Below, piece after piece: positions 1-6,242 of a DNA stretch of 6,659 nt (positions are counted from its first letter, which is position 1; every line of letters begins with the position of its first letter). The stretch lies in assembly GCA_900317215.1 (NCBI GenBank), contig ONFW01000113.1, positions 1 to 6,659 of the forward strand, written 5' to 3'. A program made the position numbers and the translations under genes. This DNA is from an uncultured Eubacteriales bacterium. Lineage in GTDB: Bacteria; Bacillota; Clostridia; Oscillospirales; Acutalibacteraceae. The notes beneath the pieces were generated by a model. It saw only the letters and a program-made list of their open reading frames with translations, searched no databases and had not been told where the DNA came from.

Positions 1-58
1 CATAATACTGCTGATCCTGTCCGTTACCTGAATTATTTGTATCGTTTGGTTCAAGCAT
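1..58 (-). CDS. Start of an unrecognised protein, cut by the left window edge
   Basis: An ATG at 58-56 opens a frame that stays open for 19 codons to the window edge. The visible N-terminus is short and hydrophilic, rich in Asn, Gln, Asp and Tyr (it begins MLEPNDTNNS), with no signal peptide or membrane segment so far. The start is well supported: a GGAGG lies at 72-68, 9 bases upstream, and the gap to the rlmB stop codon is only 2 bases, so it should be co-transcribed and probably translationally coupled with rlmB. The visible N-terminus does not resemble YacP, which follows rlmB/yacO in Bacillus, but 19 residues are too few to name a family. A polar, Gln/Tyr-rich start is often a disordered tail ahead of a folded or membrane domain; that is only a guess. 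Confidence 0.72.
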   Translation of the reverse strand, partial: MLEPNDTNNSGNGQDQQYY

Positions 59-60
59 TG

Positions 61-837
61 TCAATTTCCTCCGTTTACGGCTTTTATATGAAGGCGCTGA
101 CGGGTAAACTCATACATGAGTATGCCCGCAGCAACAGAAGCGTTGAGTGAATTTATCCTGCCTCTCATCGGCAGAGAAAGGATAACATCGCATTTCTCTC
201 TTACCAGCCTTCCTATACCTCTGCCCTCGGAGCCGATAACAAGAGCTGCCGCGCCCCGAAGGTCGTTTTCCGCATAGACAGTGCCGTCCATATCGGCGCC
301 GTATATCCAAAGACCCTTTTCCTTTAATTCGTCCAGAACTGCCGCAATATTGGTCACTCTCGCCACGGGAACATATTCATAGGCGCCGGCAGAGGTCTTT
401 CCAACGGTATAGCTAAGACCTGCAGAGCGTCTTTTCGGTATAATGATACCGTGGGCGCCGGCACATTCTGCGGTGCGTATCATTGCACCTAAATTATGAG
501 CGTCCTCTATCTCATCGAGTACGATGATGAACGGCGGCTCGTTCCTGCTTTCAGCCAGAGCAAGGATATCCTCAACAGTGGAGTATTCCTTTACAGCAGC
601 AAGCGCAACTATACCCTGATGCACAGCGCCGCCGCACATCATATCAAGCTTTCTTTTGTCTGTCTCCTTAACAGGTATCTGCATTTCCCTTGCTTTTGCG
701 GCAATTACTTTTATCGAACCGTTAAGCTCGCCCTTTGCAATGAGAATACTCTCTATCGCCCTGCCTGAGCGCAGAGCCTCTGACACGGGATTTCTCCCTG
801 CGATAATGTCGTTTCCCTTTTCAAGCTCATCCTTCAA
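61..837 (-). CDS. rlmB: 23S rRNA (guanosine-2'-O-)-methyltransferase RlmB, TrmH/SpoU family
   Basis: This is a SAM-dependent SPOUT methyltransferase that, in the RlmB group, methylates the ribose of a 23S rRNA guanosine (G2251 in E. coli) in the cytoplasm. With the TTG start at 837-835 it has 258 residues, close to the roughly 245 of E. coli RlmB. An N-terminal substrate-binding domain begins at IIAGRNPVSEAL (about residues 11-22). The three SPOUT knot motifs follow: motif 1 NLGAMIRTAE with Asn115 and Arg121, motif 2 VIGSEGRGIGRL (about 200-211), and motif 3 LPMRGRINSLNASVAAGILM (about 222-241). The TTG is preferred because AGGGTGA lies 7 bases upstream, a promoter sits further upstream, and family homology starts just after it. 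The frame is also open up to a GTG at 984 and ATG at 981 overlapping the helicase end, but those 49 extra residues are AT-rich, unlike the family, and lack a ribosome binding site. RlmB rather than TrmH or another SpoU paralogue is a family-level call. Confidence 0.9.
   Translation of the reverse strand: MKDELEKGNDIIAGRNPVSEALRSGRAIESILIAKGELNGSIKVIAAKAREMQIPVKETDKRKLDMMCGGAVHQGIVALAAVKEYSTVEDILALAESRNEPPFIIVLDEIEDAHNLGAMIRTAECAGAHGIIIPKRRSAGLSYTVGKTSAGAYEYVPVARVTNIAAVLDELKEKGLWIYGADMDGTVYAENDLRGAAALVIGSEGRGIGRLVREKCDVILSLPMRGRINSLNASVAAGILMYEFTRQRLHIKAVNGGN
68..72 (-). promoter_or_regulatory. Ribosome binding site of the gene downstream of rlmB
   Basis: GGAGG reads on the minus strand 9 bases before the ATG at 58. 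It is built from the last Gly-Gly codons of rlmB (GGA GGA), so the ribosome finishing rlmB covers the initiation site of the next gene. This overlap, with the 2-base intergenic gap, is the reason for calling the partial gene at the left edge. Confidence 0.75.
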
Positions 838-844
838 TTTATCT

Positions 845-851
845 TCACCCT
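845..851 (-). promoter_or_regulatory. Ribosome binding site supporting the rlmB TTG start
   Basis: AGGGTGA on the minus strand ends 7 bases before the TTG at 837-835. It matches much of the anti-Shine-Dalgarno complement AGGAGGTGA. No comparable purine tract precedes the GTG at 984 or the ATG at 981, so this site decides the start of rlmB. Confidence 0.65.
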
Positions 852-904
852 GTTCGGTATACTGTTTTGTCCTCAGCCCCTTATGAGACTGAAATAACTT
901 ATTT

Positions 905-933
905 ATTATAGCATAAAACTTTTCGGAAAAGAA
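905..933 (-). promoter_or_regulatory. Sigma-A type promoter with extended -10, driving rlmB
   Basis: A perfect TATAAT is at 910-905, preceded by TGC at 913-911, giving the extended -10 form TGnTATAAT. The -35 position at 17-base spacing (933-928) reads TTCTTT, a weak match, which an extended -10 can tolerate. An A/T tract including the palindrome AATTTTTCAAAAATT (960-946) lies just upstream, where an UP element would be. Transcription would begin near 898, leaving a leader of about 60 bases before the TTG. The placement after the helicase stop suggests that rlmB and the following gene have their own transcription, independent of the upstream operon. Confidence 0.65.
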
Positions 934-973
934 GGGCTTTACGGAAATTTTTGAAAAATTATTGAAACAGGCC

Positions 974-3900
974 TCATTCATCACTGACGGGTCTCAGGTC
1001 AACGGCTATCCTCGCAAGCAGACTGCGCTCATCAAGCTCCTCAGGGATATTGGGGCTTTCGCGGCAAAGCCTGAGAAAATCATCTGTCATTTCCGTCCTT
1101 GCGGCACCGAAGATGCTGCGATAGGTCCCGATATCCTTCATGAGCTTTTCCCAGCGGAAATACTCCTCGCTCAGAGGATAGTACATGCAAAGACGTCTTA
1201 TCGGGAGCGGAGAGGCGGCATGCCTCTTGTTTTTTTCGTCATAGCTATAGCTGATAAAGTGAGGGAACAAGCCCGGCACAGCGCCCTGTGAATTGTCGTA
1301 AGCCTTATGCACCACGTTGTTTTTATCCTCCAGAGCATCAAAGAGGCTTTCCCATGAGAAGGGACTGAGCGCTTGTGCGGTATCGGCACAGTCGTTTATC
1401 AGGGCTTTTCTCAGTGAAAAGCAGTTGTAGCGGTTTATGCGTCCCTCTCTCTGCAGGAGCTGTATCGGAGAGGAGGGACTGTTCCAGTGAACGATAGTAT
1501 CGCAGTACCAATGGAAGTCAAAGCCCTCCTGCGCCACCGAGGTCATCAGAAAACAGAACGGGAAAAACGGAGTGAGGAAGGGCTTGTAGAAGCGCATCAG
1601 ATTATCGGAGTGCTCGGCCTTGCTCGTATAAACGGAGCAGAAAAGCGTATCGCTGCGTTTTACCGCCTTTCGGTCATAATAGCCCTCATAAGTGTTGTAG
1701 GGATCGTACAGCCGTTTGTGATGAATAAGATAATTATTAGCAGCCCTTATAAGCTCGGCATCGTCCGAAGGGTGCTTATCCTGCCGCACGAGAAAGAAAA
1801 ATTCTCTCAGAACGTCCTCGATACAGCCGCAGTTGAGGTATTCATCAACGATATCGAGATATTGCCCGATATTCCTCGGCTCTGCGGAGACACAGGGGTA
1901 TCCCCTGTAAAAGCTGAATATTATCCTGACGGCTGTTTCCGTCAGCATGGAGCGGTATACATTATATCTCAGCTCCCTTGCATCGCTGTCTTCGGGCTTT
2001 ATGTCAAGTCCCCTCAGAAACCCGTCAATAGATTGAAAGCCCTCGGCGGAGCAAAGCTCCTCACGGACCTTGTGACCGTTTACGGCTTCTTCCAATTCAT
2101 TTTCCTTAGCCTTAGTGACCGCCGCCTCAGCAGCCGCCCTGAATCCTCCGTAAAGCTCATCCTTGCTGCACAGCCTGTTGTTCAGCTCCGCTTCGATAAC
2201 CTCCCTGAGCATATCAGGCACACATCTGTGAAGTGAAAACAGCAGCAGCTTTGATCTTCCCTCCCTGCCCTTGAAGGGGCCTTTAAGCTCCCTTGAGGGT
2301 CGTAGGGGCGGTATAAACAGCAGCGGCGGCTCGTCTCCCTCTCCGAAAAGCTCCGCAAGCAGCTTTTTGGTTCTTGCTCTCAGGCAGGGGTCGTTATCCT
2401 TTTTATCATTGAGACTGTTGAACCTGACGTTATCCCTTCCTGTCAGTTGGAAAACAGAGGACTCGCTCAGAGGAGAGGCCTTTGTTATATCGTAAACGGG
2501 AGAGGACACAAATTTACGCACCGAAAGGGCTCTTTCTTTGTTGGAAATACTGTTGAGCAGCTCAGCGGGCTCCAGCTTGTCTATATCAAGAGCTCCGAAG
2601 CCCTCCGTGGGGGAATAGTCCGTCATGGGGCGTTCCACACGGGATATGCCCAGACCTCTGAGAGCCTTGCTTATTTTCTCAGCCTCAGCGCATATATCCT
2701 CAAGAGCCTCCTGCGTTACTTCTCCCTCTTCCCTGCATTCGGCAACTGTCTTGATAAAATGAGCGCTGTATTTCTTTATAAGCTCTCCGTGAGTATCTGT
2801 CTGACCGTTTTTTGCACTGAGATATTCTGCGACGTCCTTCATGTCGGACATATTATCTATCGTTGCCTCGATATCGCTTTTACCGTCGTCCTCATAATCA
2901 TTTCCGCCGTCACTGTAATATCTGTAGGGAGTTGCCGAGAGCATGAGCACCTTTCTGCTTTTATCACTTCTGCCGAGAACACTGTTTATTATCAGGTGGA
3001 TATTATCCCTGAGATCCATAGGGCCGCTGCTCTCCGTATACCTGCTGCCGCTCCTTGCAAAGATATCGGGATAATTCTGTATCTCGTCAAGTATCACCAG
3101 ATCGGGCCGCAGCTCACCGACGAGGAAAAGTGCCTTGAGCATCTGCAGAAAGCCTTTGTACTGCTTATAATAACTGCTATACAGTATATTGACAAGCTGC
3201 TGTCTGTTGAAGGCTTTTTTCCTTTGACTGTTCCATTCCTCCAGCCTTTTAATGTCCTCATCACATTCAAAGCTAAGAGAGAAACTGCTGCTTTCAAGCT
3301 CCCTGACGATAATATTTATGTTTTCCACATGTTCACGAACGGTTTTTTTGTCTATGTAAGCCAAAGCATTGTAAAGCCTTGTGAGCCTGAGGATCACGCC
3401 CTTGATCTCCTTTAGCTTTATCCACTCTCTCAGCCTGCCGAGAAGCTCCGTTTTCAGCTTTTTGTCAAGCACCATTTCGTATAGGGTAAGGAGATTCTTT
3501 TTGACGCAGGCGTCGGAGTCTGAGGGACGGCTTTTGTAGAGAGTGTTTCCTTGAAGCTCACTGTCCATGAAAGCTCTTACAAGCTCCGTATCCCCTTCGG
3601 GGCGGAAGCTTAATCTTCCGGCAAGCTGCATAATGAGCCTGTCCGAGTAATCCTTAAGCTCATTCCATTTACTGCTGTTTTTCAGCTCTCTTATGCTCTC
3701 ATCAAATTTTATGAGCCCTTCCGCAGAGCCCTCAAGCGCCCTTGCCGAAACAGACAGCGGGAGCCTGCTTCTGACCTCATTCCCGAAGGCGGACTTGAAA
3801 TATTCATTTATTATTTTTGCTTCACTGTTGCTGCCGATAAGACTGCACAGCATAAAAAAGCTTTCGCAGGCCTGTATATCGGAATTTTTGCCGTATCTCA

Positions 3901-4285
3901 TATAAAGAGAGACGTCAGGAGTTATAGAATAGAGCTGAACGCCTTCATTTCTCAAAAACGCAAACGGAGAGATATCGGTGAGCCTGTCAAATTCATGAAT
4001 CGTGCCGAGATGCCCCTTCTTTTTTCCGTCCTCCGTGCCGAAGTCCTTAAGAGTATTCAGCTTTGCGAGGTTTTCCTGTGCAAGCACAAGGTTTGAGGCG
4101 ATATACAGGATAACGCTGCTCCTTCTGTTCTTACAGTATTCCGAGATGACCCTTTGCGTGGTTATCGTTTTTCCGAGACCCGTCTCATCTGCAAGAAGAT
4201 ATGCCGAGTGGTCATCGTCCTTAAAGAAGTTCAGCACCGCCTGTGCCGAAAGCTCCTGAAAATCACGGGCTCTTTTGTTTTCCAT
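974..4285 (-). CDS. Large superfamily 2 DEAD/DEAH-like helicase (DEIQ box), candidate defence ATPase
   Basis: This 1103-residue protein carries the ordered motifs of an SF2 helicase or DNA translocase. Near the N-terminus RDFQELSAQAVLNFF (7-21) resembles a Q-motif-like region. Motif I is ADETGLGKT (32-40), motif II LVILDEIQNY (397-406, Walker B with DEIQ), motif III LSATPYR (449-455), a motif IV-like strand KLLLFSLHRC (679-688), motif V TSVAQEGFDF (915-924) and motif VI QREGRINRY (945-953). The catalytic residues expected for ATP hydrolysis are present: Lys39, Asp400, Glu401, and the arginines of motif VI. Two large helical insertions stand out: about 360 residues between motifs I and II, and about 225 between motifs III and IV. 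There is no recognisable nuclease, zinc-binding or membrane segment. The ATG at 4285 has GGGAG 8 bases upstream and overlaps the PLD stop by 23 bases, implying coupled translation and joint function. Large SF2 ATPases beside PLD proteins occur in DISARM and Dpd defence systems; the exact family here is not recognised. The helicase call is secure, the defence role inferred. Confidence 0.9.
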   Translation of the reverse strand: MENKRARDFQELSAQAVLNFFKDDDHSAYLLADETGLGKTITTQRVISEYCKNRRSSVILYIASNLVLAQENLAKLNTLKDFGTEDGKKKGHLGTIHEFDRLTDISPFAFLRNEGVQLYSITPDVSLYMRYGKNSDIQACESFFMLCSLIGSNSEAKIINEYFKSAFGNEVRSRLPLSVSARALEGSAEGLIKFDESIRELKNSSKWNELKDYSDRLIMQLAGRLSFRPEGDTELVRAFMDSELQGNTLYKSRPSDSDACVKKNLLTLYEMVLDKKLKTELLGRLREWIKLKEIKGVILRLTRLYNALAYIDKKTVREHVENINIIVRELESSSFSLSFECDEDIKRLEEWNSQRKKAFNRQQLVNILYSSYYKQYKGFLQMLKALFLVGELRPDLVILDEIQNYPDIFARSGSRYTESSGPMDLRDNIHLIINSVLGRSDKSRKVLMLSATPYRYYSDGGNDYEDDGKSDIEATIDNMSDMKDVAEYLSAKNGQTDTHGELIKKYSAHFIKTVAECREEGEVTQEALEDICAEAEKISKALRGLGISRVERPMTDYSPTEGFGALDIDKLEPAELLNSISNKERALSVRKFVSSPVYDITKASPLSESSVFQLTGRDNVRFNSLNDKKDNDPCLRARTKKLLAELFGEGDEPPLLFIPPLRPSRELKGPFKGREGRSKLLLFSLHRCVPDMLREVIEAELNNRLCSKDELYGGFRAAAEAAVTKAKENELEEAVNGHKVREELCSAEGFQSIDGFLRGLDIKPEDSDARELRYNVYRSMLTETAVRIIFSFYRGYPCVSAEPRNIGQYLDIVDEYLNCGCIEDVLREFFFLVRQDKHPSDDAELIRAANNYLIHHKRLYDPYNTYEGYYDRKAVKRSDTLFCSVYTSKAEHSDNLMRFYKPFLTPFFPFCFLMTSVAQEGFDFHWYCDTIVHWNSPSSPIQLLQREGRINRYNCFSLRKALINDCADTAQALSPFSWESLFDALEDKNNVVHKAYDNSQGAVPGLFPHFISYSYDEKNKRHAASPLPIRRLCMYYPLSEEYFRWEKLMKDIGTYRSIFGAARTEMTDDFLRLCRESPNIPEELDERSLLARIAVDLRPVSDE

Positions 4286-6242
4286 TGTCTCCGCTCCCTT
4301 CTTCGGACAGCCTGCTTATTATTCTGTAATACCTTTCAAGCATCTCAAACTGCTCCTCGTCCTCTTTGGTCATATTGTTTCTCAGGTCGGCAAGACTGTG
4401 ATAAAGCTCTCCGAGCCTTTGGGCGGCGGTTTTTATGCTTTCACGGCTAATAGCTTCGGTAGAATTTTCCGTGGCTTTACCGCTATTCCTTCTATTCCTT
4501 ATGATAAGGTTCTGCATCATGGAAAGGATACAGCAGCCGGTCATACTTTGACCGGCGGAGACTGCGCTGCCGTCAGCCCTTTCGTCCCTTGACCCCGAGC
4601 TTCTCCGTGACAGCCCTCCGGCTTTGAACAGCCTTTTCAGGTCAAGCGAGGCTTTAAGGCTTTTCCGGCTTTTATTCACAAGCTGCTCGTACTCGGACCA
4701 TTTCAACGCCTTGTGACCCTTTTTGTTGTATTCGTCTGTTTCATCATCGGAAAGGTAAGTATCGGAGCTGAGCAATATCTGATCGCCGCCTCTTATTATC
4801 CAGAAGCAGGGCTGCTCAATAAAGAAGGGGCTTGTTTTATCGGGAGCAAGCTTTTTTCTGCTTACCGAGATAACACAATATTTTGCCAGGTCCTCTGTCC
4901 ATTCAACGGCATAGCCCCGGGCAGGGCTTACAAAGCCGCTTGCTTTAACTGCGCTTCCGCTGCCGAGAAATTCCTCCGCCTCATCAGCCGCAGCGGCGGC
5001 GTTATTGCTCGGTACGGCTTTATCCGTCACCCTCCTGTCGGAGTTTTCGGCAGCTCTGTTCCTTTGCCTGCCTGCCGGACTTTTCTTAGCGTTTTCCTGC
5101 TGAGGCTTGGCATTGACTGCGTTTTCGGGGTCGAACTCTGTTATTAGCTTGTTATATCCGCCGAAAAGATACTTTTTAAGGCGATCATACTCCTTGTCAT
5201 CATCGCAGCTTTTTGTGAGCTTTACTATCATCTCGGAATTTACGGGAGCCTGCCCGTCAGCGCCGAGAGCCTCACTTGTAAGATTTGCCGACCCGAGGTA
5301 GTATGAAACGGTGTGACCGGCGTCCTTTCTGACATAGAGCTTTGCGTGGAAGGGACCAGTTGAAAGCCTGCCTTTGAGAAGCTGCGGGCTTTCAGCATAT
5401 ATTTTGCGGAAGCTCTCATCATAGCCTATCATAAAAAGCTCCCTGTTATTTTCAATTATCCGTTTGAAGGAGCCCGAGTCCGAATAAGGGGAAACTATCA
5501 TACTGCAGGAGAATATCTCATCTCTCTGCTCCTTGCTGAACCAATGCCCTGGGTAGGAAAACCACAGCCCGTCAAGACGGGTGAGGCTGTCACGATACTC
5601 ACGCTCAGGCTCCTGCCCGGATCTCCACTGCATTGCTGTGAAGTCGTAAGCAGGCAGCAGCGCTAAAAGCTCAGCAAGCTTACTCTCCGTCTCCTTCCTC
5701 TTTTCCTCATCGGCAAGGGAGCAGAGATATCTGATATAAGCGGCAGCCTCAGTGCCGTGAGACGCTGATTTATCCTTAGCAGGAACGGAATAAAGCGGAA
5801 GGGTGAGATCAAAGCTTTCGCTGCCCGAGATATTCTTGCTGCTGACAAGCATGACAAAACGAGTCTCATTATTATTGTTTTTGAGCATGATAAGAATGAG
5901 CTTGGTATGAATCAGTCCTCTTTCCTGTTTTATGCCGCAGAAAGAGAAGGTGTTCAGACGCAGCTCTCTGTTCGGGTCGAGATCCTTTATATATCCGCTG
6001 TTGTAAAGCAGCAGCGAGTTTTTATTCATACTGCCGTTTTTCTCTGTGTCAAGCTCAGAGAGAACATCTCGCCACCTGTCAAGGTGTACCCCCATAGTTA
6101 TGCCCAGCGCAAAGCAGGGGCTGTAGCCGTCCTTATTGAAGCCGATGTTCTGAAGGATAAAGCTGAGGGGATTGCTGTTTTTTATGACCTCTCCGTCTTT
6201 TGTACTGCACGGAGCAGCTATTGTATTGTCACTCCACAACAT
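4263..6242 (-). CDS. Phospholipase D-family (two HKD half-sites) protein, candidate nuclease of the operon
   Basis: With ATG at 6242 the protein has 659 residues. Two PLD half-sites are visible. The first is IHTKLIL (His112, Lys114) with VSSKNIS (about 133-139). The second is FHAKLYV (His299, Lys301) followed by GSANLTSEALG (about 317-327), the usual HxK...GSxN arrangement. Such pairs form one active site through a phospho-histidine intermediate; bacterial relatives include nucleases such as BfiI and the DISARM protein DrmC. A linker rich in Ala, Lys, Asn and Gln (about 373-423) leads to a predicted beta-rich region with several aromatics (about 440-510), then a basic stretch and a charged helical tail (about 600-648) that could be coiled coil. 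There is no signal peptide or membrane segment, so it should be cytoplasmic. The ATG is preferred over a TTG at 6263 because of the GAGGGGAG upstream. It overlaps gene A by 14 bases and the helicase by 23. Substrate is unknown; DNA cleavage is inferred from family and neighbour. Confidence 0.87.
   Translation of the reverse strand: MLWSDNTIAAPCSTKDGEVIKNSNPLSFILQNIGFNKDGYSPCFALGITMGVHLDRWRDVLSELDTEKNGSMNKNSLLLYNSGYIKDLDPNRELRLNTFSFCGIKQERGLIHTKLILIMLKNNNNETRFVMLVSSKNISGSESFDLTLPLYSVPAKDKSASHGTEAAAYIRYLCSLADEEKRKETESKLAELLALLPAYDFTAMQWRSGQEPEREYRDSLTRLDGLWFSYPGHWFSKEQRDEIFSCSMIVSPYSDSGSFKRIIENNRELFMIGYDESFRKIYAESPQLLKGRLSTGPFHAKLYVRKDAGHTVSYYLGSANLTSEALGADGQAPVNSEMIVKLTKSCDDDKEYDRLKKYLFGGYNKLITEFDPENAVNAKPQQENAKKSPAGRQRNRAAENSDRRVTDKAVPSNNAAAAADEAEEFLGSGSAVKASGFVSPARGYAVEWTEDLAKYCVISVSRKKLAPDKTSPFFIEQPCFWIIRGGDQILLSSDTYLSDDETDEYNKKGHKALKWSEYEQLVNKSRKSLKASLDLKRLFKAGGLSRRSSGSRDERADGSAVSAGQSMTGCCILSMMQNLIIRNRRNSGKATENSTEAISRESIKTAAQRLGELYHSLADLRNNMTKEDEEQFEMLERYYRIISRLSEEGSGDNGKQKSP
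4294..4298 (-). promoter_or_regulatory. Ribosome binding site of the helicase gene, inside the PLD coding region
   Basis: GGGAG at 4298-4294 lies 8 bases before the ATG at 4285. A second GGAG at 4292-4289 is too close to the ATG to be the main site. Both lie within the final codons of the PLD gene, so initiation of the helicase probably depends on ribosomes translating the PLD reading frame. Confidence 0.65.

Larger units (their letters stand above)
838..973. other. AT-rich intergenic spacer between the helicase gene and rlmB
   Basis: This is the only non-coding gap in the window. By direct count 18 of the 70 bases at 901-970 are G or C (about 26 percent), clearly lower than in the flanking genes. 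It holds the rlmB promoter, its leader and its ribosome binding site. No GC-rich hairpin followed by a T-run is seen for either strand; the only inverted repeats are AT-rich and weak (AATTTTTCAAAAATT at 946-960, and CTTTTCCGAAAAG on the minus strand around 919-931). Read-through from the helicase operon into rlmB is therefore possible. Confidence 0.7.

Noticed and set aside
919..960. AT-rich inverted repeats after the helicase stop as a terminator
   Set aside because: One has a single-base centre and the other a 5-pair AT-rich stem; neither has a GC-rich stem followed by a T-run, so an intrinsic terminator is not supported.
838..984. GTG at 984 or ATG at 981 as the start of rlmB
   Set aside because: No ribosome binding site precedes them, the added residues are unlike the RlmB family, and the stretch contains a promoter; the TTG at 837 fits better.
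1487..2236. 249-codon plus-strand open frame opposite the helicase C-terminal part
   Set aside because: It is antisense to motif V/VI coding sequence and has no family resemblance or start signal; it is a shadow frame.
2447..3415. 322-codon open frame on the plus strand opposite the helicase gene
   Set aside because: It lies entirely inside a gene with clear helicase motifs, has no ribosome binding site or recognisable domain, and reads as a codon-bias shadow of the minus-strand gene.
4713..5147. 144-codon plus-strand open frame within the PLD gene
   Set aside because: It is opposite a well-supported PLD coding region; Cys/Phe-rich composition is typical of an antisense shadow.
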